Origin: Bacteroidota bacterium
GTDB taxonomy: Bacteria; Bacteroidota; Bacteroidia; AKYH767-A; 2013-40CM-41-45
Direction of reading: 5' to 3'
Length of the DNA stretch: 64,000 nt
NCBI GenBank assembly: GCA_003389385.1
Contig: QQVM01000021.1
Coordinates: 137,920 to 201,919, forward strand
The notes below the pieces were generated by a model, which was not told the DNA's origin, did not search any database, and was given only the letters and a program-made list of their open reading frames with translations. The position numbers and the translations under genes were made by a program. Shown here piece after piece: positions 26,023 to 35,676 of the stretch (within the stretch, counting starts at the first letter, position 1; each line of letters begins with the position of its first letter).

Positions 26023-29000
26023 TCAAGAGACTTTTACAAGTTTTCTTTCCGGAATGTAAAGCAGAAAGGTACTCACATCCTGATATCCCATCAGCTTCAC
26101 GGCATCTGAATACCTTCGTACCTGGTTATGGTGAGATTTCAATTCTTCCCCGGTTTTAAAATCAACCACTTTTACCTTGTTTGATTTTGAAACGCAAACT
26201 CTGTCGGGTCGCAGGATTTCGTTATTTTCTGACAAGATTTCACGTTCCGGAAAAATGATATCATCAGATTGAAACAGTCCTGATATATCTTCCATGCTCA
26301 ACAGTGCGGATATTTCCTGGCTCAGGGCAGTGATGTCATCCTTGCTTATCAATCCTTCATAATAAATCCTATGCAGAGATGGTTCTATATCTTTCATTGT
26401 ACGAATGCCTGACAGGATTCGGTGAATCAAAATTCCATAGTTGATTTTTTCCAATCTGCTTCCCGATCTGCTATCGAGTAAGTCAGAAGTTTTTGTTCTG
26501 ATCCTGATCCTGTTTTTCCAGCCGGTAACTTCATAGCGTGAAATTTTCTCAGACAACAGTTTGCCGGTTTTAGTTTTGGAAGTCTGCTTTTTCAAGTGCT
26601 TGTCGCCTGTTTCAAAGGCGTTTTCGATCAGTTCAATTCCCTGACTGAAGAGACAATGAGAAATAAGAGCTGATATCCCGTTCAGATTCTCGCGTTTTCT
26701 CCTTACGCATGTTACCAATAGTTGTTCTTCGGCTCTTGTAAAAGCTACATAAAGCAAGTTAAGATTATCAACAACCGACTGCATCAATTCAGAATTCCAT
26801 GATTCGCTGAACACTGTTTCATTGAGCCTTGATGAGGCGGGAACCGGCAAACTGCCCATTTTTGAATAGCGGCAGTCATTTGCGGAGAGCCACAGTAATT
26901 CGTTGGCTTTGGGCTTAAGTTGCCATTCTGCGAATGGCATAATCACTACCGGAAACTGAAGTCCTTTTGACTTATGTATCGACATGATTCGGACGGCGTT
27001 TTCTCCTTCCGGCATCAACACTGAACAATTTTTAGCTGAGCCCTCAGAGTCTATCCAGTCAAGAAAACCATCAAGTCCGGAGTCATGCTTTGTGCTGTAC
27101 TCAAGAACCAAATCCTGAAACCTTTGCACATAAGCATCAGGACTCTTGTCAATTGTGAAAATGCTAATCAATTTCTCAGTCAGGTCAAACACCGGTTCCC
27201 TTGCAAGTGTTGATATATTGCCGGTGAAATCGGATGGAAGCACTTCATTAAAAAGATTATCTACCAGATGCGTTGTATCAAAAAGACCGGGCTTGTCACT
27301 TTTTTTTCCTGACTTCTTTTTTATAAGATGATCAGAAAATATTTCATGCAGGGAAATTTTTTCATTTTTTAAAATGTAACGAACATAGTAATAAAGCAGA
27401 TCTGTTTTCGCGATTGAGTTTCGGGTGTCATTTATGAATCTCATCGAGTTCAGGAGGAACCTGATCTTAGGCGATGATGAAATCAGAAGTGAATCAGGAG
27501 AGATTATCTTATCTACGCCATTATCCATCAGAAAACGGGCCAACTGGTTTCCTTCATCATTTTTTCTGACGAGAATACAGATGTCCCTGAATTCATAGCC
27601 TTTGTTTTCGGTTAAATCCCTAATGGTCTCCAGGTTATTTTCCAGACTTCTTTCTTTCCATCCGCTGTTTTCCCCATCACTGTTTTCTTCGGTACTTTCG
27701 AGGAAGTCAATTTTTACATAGCCGGGTAAGTTCGAGTTGTGAGGACTGTTCTGTTGTAAATTTTCATTGTAGGCCAGTTCCAGCATATGCCCTGTAGATT
27801 CTCCAACTATTTCACTGAGCACTGTGGGAGCTGTTTTGAAAAATGAATTATTGAAGTTTATTATATCCTTTCGGCTTCTGAAATTCGTAGACAGATTTTC
27901 TTCCCTGAAAAGTTCTCTGAACAATCCCAGGTCTTCAAAGATTTTTTCGAGAAGTAAGGTCAGGTCACCGCCTCTCCAGCGATAGATTGATTGCTTTGCA
28001 TCACCGACCACAAGCGCAGAGTTACCGGATCCTAGAGAGTTTTTGACCAGTGGGAGCAGATTGGACCATTGTGATAATGAAGTGTCCTGAAATTCATCAA
28101 TCAGGATGTGACTGTACCGCACTCCTGTTTTTTCATAAATGAATGGTGTGTCCTGTTCTGAAATTATTTCATTGAGAAGTCCCGTAGTGTCCGCAAGTAA
28201 AATCACATTTTTCTCTGAACGATATTCATTGAATTTTTTTTGAAGATCGTTTGCAATTCCGAATATGTAGATTCTTTTCAGGGCTTCGTGCGCGGAAAGA
28301 TAATCCTTGTATTTTCCGTTATATATTCTGATCATTTCAGACAATATGCTTCCCATTGATGATTCAACGAGCGCATTGACGTCTTGTTTTCGTGTGGATT
28401 TTCCTGCAGCCCATTTATCAGGATCGGAATTTGCATCCAAAGCTCTTTTACCTGGCACGTAAGCATCCGGACCCGAAGCGGAAGAAACTTTATAGAAATA
28501 ACTTATCACACCGCTTTTCCCGTAATAAAAATCAGAATCCTCCAACCCAGCTGACTTTATTTCAGCTAAAGCTGTGTCGGAGAGTTTTTTCATTTCTGTT
28601 TCGAACTTCTTACGGATTGCGATTAACTCATTGTAAAAGTCATGAATCACTTTACGAGCCATGATTTCATGTTGTAATCCTTTGTCACGGAATATTTCTC
28701 TTGCAACAAGGCCAATGTCATGATCAATATTCCAGCTTTTATTGTCTTCGATTTTCTGCAACATGAATTCACCCAGCCATTTTTGCAATTCATCGTCATC
28801 ACCTACAGATTTGTAGAGCATGGAAGTTACCTCCAAAATCGCGTCGCTTAAATCAACCTCAACTTCAAGATTCAAGGGAAGGTGCATTTCTCTAGAAAGA
28901 GACCTCAGTATTTTCTGGAAGAAACTGTCGATGGTATTTACCGAAAAAGATGAGTAATCATGCAGGATAAGTTTGAGGGCCTGGGAAGCTCGTTCGCGGA

Positions 29001-29244
29001 GATTGATTCCATCCAGCACTTTTGTCAATTCTTTTTCCATTGAACTTTCTTGTCCTGAAGAAATCTCAACGAGAGATTCAATGATGCGCGATTTCATTTC
29101 AGCGGCCGCTTTATTGGTGAAAGTGATTGCCAGTACATGCCTGTAATCCTGAGGCCTGGCCAGAACTATTGCAAGATATTCTCTTACCAGAGTGAAGGTC
29201 TTTCCTGAACCTGCGGATGACTTGTATATTTTCAAATGGTTCAT
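26023..29244 (-). CDS. UvrD/RecB-like helicase-nuclease (AddA-type)
   Basis: 1073-aa superfamily 1A helicase with a C-terminal PD-(D/E)XK nuclease, as in AddA/RecB, for resecting double-strand breaks. Helicase motifs in order: SSAGSGKTFTL (9-19), TFTNKAAAEM, ILIDEFQDTS, VVGDAKQSIYRWRGGD, MSIHKSKGLQFPVVIM and LYVAFTRAEEQLL. The nuclease has RPDRV, VVDFKTG and QVRRY near the C-terminus, with the catalytic Asp and Lys present. No AddB/RecC gene lies beside it in the window. A TATATTTG box ends only 5 nt before the ATG, so the transcript may be nearly leaderless. It is divergent from the VWA-AAA pair across about 85 bp. Confidence 0.9.
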   Translation of the reverse strand: MNHLKIYKSSAGSGKTFTLVREYLAIVLARPQDYRHVLAITFTNKAAAEMKSRIIESLVEISSGQESSMEKELTKVLDGINLRERASQALKLILHDYSSFSVNTIDSFFQKILRSLSREMHLPLNLEVEVDLSDAILEVTSMLYKSVGDDDELQKWLGEFMLQKIEDNKSWNIDHDIGLVAREIFRDKGLQHEIMARKVIHDFYNELIAIRKKFETEMKKLSDTALAEIKSAGLEDSDFYYGKSGVISYFYKVSSASGPDAYVPGKRALDANSDPDKWAAGKSTRKQDVNALVESSMGSILSEMIRIYNGKYKDYLSAHEALKRIYIFGIANDLQKKFNEYRSEKNVILLADTTGLLNEIISEQDTPFIYEKTGVRYSHILIDEFQDTSLSQWSNLLPLVKNSLGSGNSALVVGDAKQSIYRWRGGDLTLLLEKIFEDLGLFRELFREENLSTNFRSRKDIINFNNSFFKTAPTVLSEIVGESTGHMLELAYNENLQQNSPHNSNLPGYVKIDFLESTEENSDGENSGWKERSLENNLETIRDLTENKGYEFRDICILVRKNDEGNQLARFLMDNGVDKIISPDSLLISSSPKIRFLLNSMRFINDTRNSIAKTDLLYYYVRYILKNEKISLHEIFSDHLIKKKSGKKSDKPGLFDTTHLVDNLFNEVLPSDFTGNISTLAREPVFDLTEKLISIFTIDKSPDAYVQRFQDLVLEYSTKHDSGLDGFLDWIDSEGSAKNCSVLMPEGENAVRIMSIHKSKGLQFPVVIMPFAEWQLKPKANELLWLSANDCRYSKMGSLPVPASSRLNETVFSESWNSELMQSVVDNLNLLYVAFTRAEEQLLVTCVRRKRENLNGISALISHCLFSQGIELIENAFETGDKHLKKQTSKTKTGKLLSEKISRYEVTGWKNRIRIRTKTSDLLDSRSGSRLEKINYGILIHRILSGIRTMKDIEPSLHRIYYEGLISKDDITALSQEISALLSMEDISGLFQSDDIIFPEREILSENNEILRPDRVCVSKSNKVKVVDFKTGEELKSHHNQVRRYSDAVKLMGYQDVSTFLLYIPERKLVKVS

Positions 29245-29248
29245 GATT

Positions 29249-29256
29249 CAAATATA
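29249..29256 (-). promoter_or_regulatory. Promoter -7 box of the AddA-like gene
   Basis: TATATTTG on the minus strand fits TAnnTTTG. It lies four bases upstream of the ATG (29242-29244), so transcription would start at or next to the start codon. Confidence 0.5.
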
Positions 29257-29328
29257 AATCATTATATTCATGGAACATTCTTCTTCCTCCGGAACTTTAT
29301 TCTGGTTTTCTTGTTAATGAGGGGTAAA

Positions 29329-30423
29329 ATGACAGGACACAGATTTTCAAAATTTATTCCTACAAATGAGGGTCAAAGTGCATTTGACCGCCTTTTTAAA
29401 ATATTTCTTGAATTGCTGAATTATACTTCCGGGGATGTGCCTGAAGCATTGAGCTGGCTTACGGAGTTAGACAAGGAATACAAGCTGACAGACAAAGATT
29501 ATACATTGGATGATTTCATCAATGACCTGAAGAAAAAGGGTTATCTAAAGGATGATCTCCAAACCGGCAAGATGTTGATGACAGCCAAGACTGAACAGTC
29601 GATGCGGAAGAATGCGTTTGATCAGCTGTTTGGAAGAATAAAAAAGTCAGCGCAGGGTAATCACAGGACAGTATTCACAGGAACCGGTGATGAGCTTTCA
29701 GGTGATAGGCGTGCTTATATGTTTGGAGACAGTACGGATCAGATTGATATGACAGAATCTATTCGCAATGCTCAGATACATCACGGCACTGAAGATTTCA
29801 GACTTTACGAAGAGGATCTTGAGATAGTTGAGAGAGAACATAAGGCCCAAACCAGTACTGTGCTGATGATTGACATTTCGCACTCCATGATACTTTATGG
29901 TGAAGACAGAATTACTCCGGCAAAGAAAGTTGCGATGGCACTTGCGGAACTGATTCAGACACGCTATCCCAAGGATACTCTGGATATTCTTGTTTTCGGA
30001 GATGATGCGCAACCGATTGAAGTGAGAGACATTCCTTTTTTGCAGGTTGGGCCTTATCACACAAATACGGTCGCAGGACTTGAACTTGCTATGAATTTAC
30101 TGAGGAGAAGAAAAAATCCTAACAAGCAGATATTCATGATCACTGACGGAAAACCGAGTTGCATGAAACAGGGTGAACATCTTTATAAAAACAGCTTTGG
30201 CCTGGATCGCATGATTGTGAACCGTTGCCTGAATCTTGCAAGAACCTGCAGAAAAATGAAAATAGGAATAAACACCTTCATGCTGGCTGAAGATAATTAT
30301 CTGAGAAGCTTCATCCGTGAGTTTTCTGAAGCCAATGGCGGCAAGGCTTTTTACACCGGATTGAATCTTCTTGGAGAGTTTATCCTTGAGGACTTTGAAA
30401 AAAACAGAAAGAAAAAAATTTGA
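29329..30423 (+). CDS. VWA domain-containing protein, partner of a MoxR-type AAA ATPase
   Basis: 364 aa from ATG 29329 (MTGHRFSKF); the open frame upstream to 29236 would overlap the divergent AddA-like gene and is not needed. ATG 29317 is an alternative start. The C-terminal half is a von Willebrand A domain with an intact metal-ion site: D182-I-S-H-S, a TNT-type threonine (PYHTNTVAG) and FMITDGKPS. The N-terminal half is charged and helical, with no recognised domain. No signal peptide, so it is cytosolic. The AAA gene follows 10 bp later. Such MoxR-VWA pairs act like metal chelatases or client-remodelling chaperones; the client here is unknown. Confidence 0.87.
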   Translation: MTGHRFSKFIPTNEGQSAFDRLFKIFLELLNYTSGDVPEALSWLTELDKEYKLTDKDYTLDDFINDLKKKGYLKDDLQTGKMLMTAKTEQSMRKNAFDQLFGRIKKSAQGNHRTVFTGTGDELSGDRRAYMFGDSTDQIDMTESIRNAQIHHGTEDFRLYEEDLEIVEREHKAQTSTVLMIDISHSMILYGEDRITPAKKVAMALAELIQTRYPKDTLDILVFGDDAQPIEVRDIPFLQVGPYHTNTVAGLELAMNLLRRRKNPNKQIFMITDGKPSCMKQGEHLYKNSFGLDRMIVNRCLNLARTCRKMKIGINTFMLAEDNYLRSFIREFSEANGGKAFYTGLNLLGEFILEDFEKNRKKKI

Positions 30424-30433
30424 AATCAATCAT

Positions 30434-31918
30434 ATGAGCAATAAAGAAAATTTGAGACCAGACACTCTCGGAAAACTGAAGAATGCAAATTACAGGTATA
30501 GAAGCATTCATGAGGAAATGCGTGAGAACCTGATATCAAAGATAGCACGCGGTGAAAAGATTTTTGACGGAATTATGTCTTATGATGACAGTGTGCTGCC
30601 CGATGTAGAAAGAGCAATACTGTCGAGACATAACATATTGTTTCTTGGACTGCGTGGACAGGCCAAAACCAGAATTGCTCGATTGATGACCGGATTACTG
30701 GATGAATTCATGCCTGTTATCAGAGGTTCAGATCTGAACGAAAATCCATTCAGACCGATCAGCATTTCTTCAAAAAAACTCATAGAAGAAATGGGAGATG
30801 ACACTCCACTTGACTGGATCCACCGAAGTGATCGTTACACGGAAAAGCTTGCGACGCCTGATGTGACGGTAGCTGATTTGATTGGAGACGTAGATCCGAT
30901 CAAAGCGGCCAGTTTAAAACTTCCCTATTCGGATGAGAGAGTGATTCATTATGGTTTGATACCACGAGCCAACCGAGGTATTTTTGTGATCAATGAATTG
31001 CCCGACCTTCAGGCAAGGATTCAGGTATCCCTTTTTAACATTTTACAGGAAGGAGATGTGCAAATCAGGGGATTCAAATTGCGTCTTCCCCTTGACATCA
31101 TGTTTGTTTTCACTGCCAATCCAGAGGATTATACAAATCGCGGATCCATTGTAACGCCGCTCAAGGACAGGATTGAAAGTCAGATATTGACACACTACCC
31201 GAGAAACAGGAAAGAATCCGTACAGATTACCAGGCAGGAAGCCTCATTGCATGACGAGCAAAGAAACAGGGTCAAACTATATGAGTTGGCTGAAGAGTTA
31301 CTCGAACAAATCGCATTTGAAGCCCGTCAAAGCGAGTTTGTGGATCCAAAGAGCGGAGTCAGCGCACGATTGAGTATAAGCGGAATAGAAAATCTATATA
31401 GTACTGCGGAAAGAAGAATGCTTAAGTCAGGAGATTCCGATACATGTATACGAATCACTGATTTCTGGGGAGTGATTCCGTCAATTACTGGAAAGATAGA
31501 GCTGGTATATGAAGGAGAGCAGGAGGGGCCGCTAATCGTTGCGCAGAATCTCATCAGCAAATCAATCAGGAGTCTGTATGCAAACTATTTCCCTGATCCA
31601 GAAAAAATGAAGCGGAAGAAAGATGCTAATCCCTACATTGAAATATTGGAATGGTTCGGTGCAGGGAATGAAGCAGACCTTCTCAATGAACATTCCAACA
31701 AGCAATACAAAGAATCACTGGAAGCAGTGAAAGGATTAAAGGCCTTTGTCAAACGATTTCATCCAAAGGCGGAGAGTGAGGAGATTTTACTGATGATGGA
31801 ATTTGTCTTGCATGCATTATCGGAGTTTTCTTTGCTTTCGCGAAAACAAATCAACGGCAAAATAAGATTCAGGGATTTATTCTCCACAGTGTTGGAGGGA
31901 GGCAGCGGAGATTCATGA
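30434..31918 (+). CDS. MoxR/Mg-chelatase-like AAA+ ATPase
   Basis: 494 aa from ATG 30434 (MSNKENLRPD), just after the VWA gene; an upstream start at 30371 would overlap it. AAA+ core: Walker A LGLRGQAKT (71-79), Walker B-like GIFVINELPDL in which Asn-Glu replaces the usual Asp-Glu, sensor-1 MFVFTANPEDYTNRG, and an arginine-finger region PLKDRIESQI. The arrangement matches the ChlI/MoxR group. A helical C-terminal part of about 200 residues follows. It is expected to form a ring that drives the VWA partner. It converges on ispE with a 2-bp gap. Confidence 0.87.
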   Translation: MSNKENLRPDTLGKLKNANYRYRSIHEEMRENLISKIARGEKIFDGIMSYDDSVLPDVERAILSRHNILFLGLRGQAKTRIARLMTGLLDEFMPVIRGSDLNENPFRPISISSKKLIEEMGDDTPLDWIHRSDRYTEKLATPDVTVADLIGDVDPIKAASLKLPYSDERVIHYGLIPRANRGIFVINELPDLQARIQVSLFNILQEGDVQIRGFKLRLPLDIMFVFTANPEDYTNRGSIVTPLKDRIESQILTHYPRNRKESVQITRQEASLHDEQRNRVKLYELAEELLEQIAFEARQSEFVDPKSGVSARLSISGIENLYSTAERRMLKSGDSDTCIRITDFWGVIPSITGKIELVYEGEQEGPLIVAQNLISKSIRSLYANYFPDPEKMKRKKDANPYIEILEWFGAGNEADLLNEHSNKQYKESLEAVKGLKAFVKRFHPKAESEEILLMMEFVLHALSEFSLLSRKQINGKIRFRDLFSTVLEGGSGDS

Positions 31919-31920
31919 TC

Positions 31921-32742
31921 TCAGTTCATTTTACCGTGCCATACTGTGCAACTTCTGAAGTAAGCTGAGAGATTTTTCTCTTCCTTGAAAATGCCATAAA
32001 CAGCGGAACCGCTACCACTCATGGAAGCATAGACTGCTCCCAGCTTGTACAGATTTTGCTTGATTTTTGCTACAGAAGGATATTTATTAAAAATGACATC
32101 TTCAAAATCATTGGAAATATTTTCTTTCCAGCTGTCAATCGGCAATCGTATCAATTCTTTCAGTGATACTGCAGGTTTACGTGGTTGAATTCCGGAGTAT
32201 GCTTCTGCTGTAGAAACATGCACTCTCGGTTTAACGATTGTGAGAAAATAGTTTTTCAGCTTAAGATTAAGAGGTTCAAAAATTTCACCTCTTCCACTGG
32301 CAATAACAGCTTTGTTCTTTATGAAGAAAGGGCAATCACTGCCCAACTCCGCAGCTATGCTTTCCAAATCCGAATCACTCATTCCCAGGCGAAACAACTT
32401 ATTCAATAGAAGCAAAGTGTGAGCGGCATCCGCTGAGCCTCCTCCGAGTCCGGCGCCGATTGGAACAATTTTATGAAGATGCGATTTAACCGGAGGCAAA
32501 CTGTAATGTCTTGAGAGCTCCATGTATGCTTTCATGCACAGGTTTTTTTCTCTCGGCCCGTACATGCGAATACCTGTGCTCTTAATGACCATAGAAGAAA
32601 CCTTGCCTCCGGCAGGAACAATTTCAAGCAAATCGGTCCAGCTTACAGGATAAAATACGGTTTCTAAAGAGTGATATCCGTCCTGCCGCTTTTCCAGAAC
32701 ATTTAGTCCTATATTAATTTTACATCCCGGGAAAGTGATCAT
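31921..32742 (-). CDS. ispE: 4-diphosphocytidyl-2-C-methyl-D-erythritol kinase
   Basis: 273-aa GHMP kinase catalysing the ATP-dependent fourth step of the MEP isoprenoid pathway. The phosphate-binding loop PIGAGLGGGSADAA is at 94-107, the N-terminal substrate motif KINIGLNVLEKRQDGYH at 8-24, and the third GHMP motif SMSGSGSAVYGIF near the C-terminus. Length is normal. It lies 35 bp downstream of accA on the same strand, so the two are probably co-transcribed. The convergent AAA gene ends 2 bp away. Confidence 0.95.
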   Translation of the reverse strand: MITFPGCKINIGLNVLEKRQDGYHSLETVFYPVSWTDLLEIVPAGGKVSSMVIKSTGIRMYGPREKNLCMKAYMELSRHYSLPPVKSHLHKIVPIGAGLGGGSADAAHTLLLLNKLFRLGMSDSDLESIAAELGSDCPFFIKNKAVIASGRGEIFEPLNLKLKNYFLTIVKPRVHVSTAEAYSGIQPRKPAVSLKELIRLPIDSWKENISNDFEDVIFNKYPSVAKIKQNLYKLGAVYASMSGSGSAVYGIFKEEKNLSAYFRSCTVWHGKMN

Positions 32743-32777
32743 GATGCAAAGCTGCTCAGCGGAGACTCTATGAGAAA

Positions 32778-33731
32778 TCAGTTTCTGACTACACCCATTG
32801 AGCTGAATTTCTCAATTCTCATTTTAACAAGATCATCTGCAGAAATTTTTCCAAGTTCATTTAGATTGGAAATTATCTCTTTCTTTACGATTTTAAACAT
32901 TTCTTCAGGGAAGGAATGAGCTCCACCAAGGGGTTCACGAATGATTCCGTCGATTAGCTTTAATCTGAGCATATCCTCTGCGGTCAATTTCAGTACTTCA
33001 GCTGCTTTTTCTTTATAGTCCCAGCTTCTCCAGAGAATTGAAGAACAAGATTCCGGTGATATCACAGAGTACCAGGTGTTTTCGAGCATGTATACGCGAT
33101 CGCCTATGCCTATTCCCAGTGCGCCGCCTGAGGCCCCTTCACCGATTATGATGCAAATGACAGGAACTTTTAGCCGGGCCATTTCGAAGAGGTTACGTGC
33201 AATTGCTTCACCCTGCCCACGCTCCTCAGCTTCCAGTCCGGGAAAAGCACCCGGAGTATCAATAAAGGTGATCACTGGTTTGCCGAATTTTTCTGCCAGC
33301 TTCATTAACCTGAGAGCCTTTCGATATCCTTCCGGATTAGCCATACCGAAATTCCTGTACTGTCTTTGTTTGGTTGTGGTACCTTTTTGCTGCCCAATGA
33401 TCATCACTGTACGTCCTTCTATTGTACCAAATCCACCCACAATAGCTTTGTCATCTTTTACAGTTCTATCGCCATGCAATTCAATAAATTCTTTTTCTGT
33501 CAGATATTCAATGTATGCATTGGTATATGGCCGATCAGGATGACGTGATAGTTGAACCCTCTGCCAAGGATTCAGTTTGGAATAGATATCTTTTCTCACT
33601 TCAGCCAGTCTTAGTTCCAGTTGGCGGACAGACACAGACACATCCACCTGACTCTTTTCTCCGATCTGTTTTTGTTTGTCTATCTGATCCAGCAAGTCGG
33701 CAATTGGCTTCTCAAAGTCTAGGAAGTTCAT
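32778..33731 (-). CDS. accA: Acetyl-CoA carboxylase carboxyltransferase subunit alpha
   Basis: 317 aa from ATG 33731 ([10 protein letters not shown]), preceded by AGGA; the frame extends to 33755 but the family begins here. It transfers the carboxyl group from carboxybiotin to acetyl-CoA, with AccD, in the first step of fatty-acid synthesis. Typical features are the SRHPDRPYT segment, [39 protein letters not shown], and the [15 protein letters not shown] oxyanion-hole region. The length matches other AccA proteins. accD is not in this window. ispE follows 35 bp downstream. Confidence 0.96.
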   Translation of the reverse strand: MNFLDFEKPIADLLDQIDKQKQIGEKSQVDVSVSVRQLELRLAEVRKDIYSKLNPWQRVQLSRHPDRPYTNAYIEYLTEKEFIELHGDRTVKDDKAIVGGFGTIEGRTVMIIGQQKGTTTKQRQYRNFGMANPEGYRKALRLMKLAEKFGKPVITFIDTPGAFPGLEAEERGQGEAIARNLFEMARLKVPVICIIIGEGASGGALGIGIGDRVYMLENTWYSVISPESCSSILWRSWDYKEKAAEVLKLTAEDMLRLKLIDGIIREPLGGAHSFPEEMFKIVKKEIISNLNELGKISADDLVKMRIEKFSSMGVVRN

Positions 33732-33789
33732 ATTTTTCCTGTTAAAGTTCTGCAAGATAATAAATGATCAGCGAAAGAATATTTGTGTT

Positions 33790-33827
33790 GCCAATAATAA
33801 GTCACGTATAACCAACGACTTATTGGC
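33790..33827. repeat. Inverted repeat in the accA-dnaB spacer
   Basis: GCCAATAA (33790-33797) and TTATTGGC (33820-33827) pair perfectly and are extended inward by AAGTC/GACTT after a short bulge. This 427-bp divergent spacer (33732-34158) is AT-rich and has no gene that I can support; the hairpin is its only clear structure. It lies about 60 bp upstream of accA's start, so it could act as an operator. Confidence 0.4.
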
Positions 33828-34158
33828 TCCAGCTTAAGTCAGGGTTAGACATCTAGTGTTTTAATTTCATCAGATACATCATTTATTCCTGTCCATTTAC
33901 ATTGAATTGCAATTGAATAATCTTGCCGGTTTGAATCGAAATGAAGGAAAGTAAAATTCCAACATAAGACTTTGGCTTTTGATTCAAATCTTTTGAGTTA
34001 CTGGATTAAATTCAGTAAAATATATTTATGAACATTGTGACTCACCATCATTGAAATTTTTAGTTTCGCATCCCCTGTGAAGAATTTTTTTTATTGATCA
34101 GACTTTGCGGGAGCTATTTCAGTATATTTATTGAGAACAGAAAGTTTGGAAGGAAATC

Positions 34159-35676
34159 ATGAAAGCAGGCGAAATTATTTTGAAAAGTAAAAACGCAACC
34201 CGGCAGTCAAATACTACGGCCGATTCTTCTTTGCAGTACGGAAAACTTCCTCCTCAGGCCATTGATCTTGAAGAAGCGGTGCTTGGTGCGCTCATGCTTG
34301 AAAAAGACGCGCTCACCAGTGTAATAGACATCCTTCATCCAGAATCATTTTACAAGGATTCTCACAAGATGATATTTCAGTCAATTCGCGATCTGTTCGA
34401 AAGATCGGAACCGATTGACATACTTACTGTCACGAATGAACTGAAACGCAAAGGACAACTTGATGTAGTAGGCGGACCTTTTTTCATCACACAGCTAACA
34501 AGCAGGGTAGCATCGGCGGCCAATATTGAATATCATTCAAGGATCATTCTTCAGAAACACATCCAAAGAGAACTAATCAGGATTTCATCTGAAACCATAA
34601 GAGATGCTTTTGAAGATACAAGCGACGTGTTTCACTTGCTTGATCGTGCTGAGAAAAATCTATTTGACATTGCACAGGGAAACATCCGCAGGAATTTTCA
34701 GGAGATGAAAACCATGGTGAGCGAGGCATTCAAGCAAATTGAAGTAGCACGCCAGCATGAGACCGGAATATCGGGAGTTCAGTCGGGTTTCACCGATCTG
34801 GACAGAATCACTTCAGGCTGGCAGAAATCAGATCTTATTATTATCGCTGCCAGGCCCGGTATGGGAAAGACAGCCTTTGTACTTTCTCTCACAAGAAATG
34901 CAGCTATCAAGTTTAAGAGACCTGTGGCAGTGTTCTCGCTTGAGATGTCGTCCGTTCAGCTTGTTCAAAGGATGATTTCTTCCGAGACAGGAATTGCCTC
35001 AGATAAACTAAGGAAAGGTAACCTCAGCAATCACGAATGGCAGACTCTTGTTTCCATGACAGGACAACTTTCGGAAGCTCCGATTTACATTGATGATACT
35101 CCGGCACTTTCAATTTTCGATTTGCGATCGAAGTGCAGACGTTTGAAGCAAATGCACAATGTTGAGTTGATCATCATCGACTACCTGCAGCTGATGCGCG
35201 CTGATGTAGATAATAAAGGCGGAAACCGGGAGCAGGAGATCAGTGCGATTTCACGATCTCTTAAGGCCATCGCCAAAGAGCTCAATGTTCCAATCATTGC
35301 TTTGTCGCAGCTTAGCCGTGCTGTAGAGACCAGAGGTTCATCAAAACGTCCTCAACTAAGCGACCTGCGAGAGTCGGGTGCGATTGAACAAGACGCAGAC
35401 ATGGTTTTATTTATATACAGACCAGAGTATTATAACCTGGAGTTTGATGAAGAAAATAATTCTACGAAAGGCATGGCTGAGATCATTATCAGTAAGCATC
35501 GAAACGGAGCCCTGGACACAGTGAAGCTTAAATTCATTGATACTTTGGCTAAGTTTGCGGATCTCGGCGATCCACTAGACCTGGCTTCTCCTTCAGGAAG
35601 TGTGAAAGATTATCAGAGCAACAGAATGATTGTGGCATCGAGGATGAACGACATGAAGGATGATGCTCCTTTTTGA
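34159..35676 (+). CDS. dnaB: Replicative DNA helicase
   Basis: 505-aa DnaB, the hexameric 5'-3' helicase of the replication fork. The N-terminal DnaG-interacting domain (about 30-135, PPQAIDLEEAVLGALML) is followed by a linker and the RecA-like domain. Walker A ARPGMGKTAF is at about 231-240, Walker B IIIDYLQLM, then LSQLSRAVETR and LRESGAIEQDADMVLFIYR. No intein is present. The gene stands alone, preceded by a 427-bp spacer and ending exactly where the convergent ABC gene's stop codon begins. A long poorly conserved N-terminus (first ~28 residues) is basic. Confidence 0.97.
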   Translation: MKAGEIILKSKNATRQSNTTADSSLQYGKLPPQAIDLEEAVLGALMLEKDALTSVIDILHPESFYKDSHKMIFQSIRDLFERSEPIDILTVTNELKRKGQLDVVGGPFFITQLTSRVASAANIEYHSRIILQKHIQRELIRISSETIRDAFEDTSDVFHLLDRAEKNLFDIAQGNIRRNFQEMKTMVSEAFKQIEVARQHETGISGVQSGFTDLDRITSGWQKSDLIIIAARPGMGKTAFVLSLTRNAAIKFKRPVAVFSLEMSSVQLVQRMISSETGIASDKLRKGNLSNHEWQTLVSMTGQLSEAPIYIDDTPALSIFDLRSKCRRLKQMHNVELIIIDYLQLMRADVDNKGGNREQEISAISRSLKAIAKELNVPIIALSQLSRAVETRGSSKRPQLSDLRESGAIEQDADMVLFIYRPEYYNLEFDEENNSTKGMAEIIISKHRNGALDTVKLKFIDTLAKFADLGDPLDLASPSGSVKDYQSNRMIVASRMNDMKDDAPF

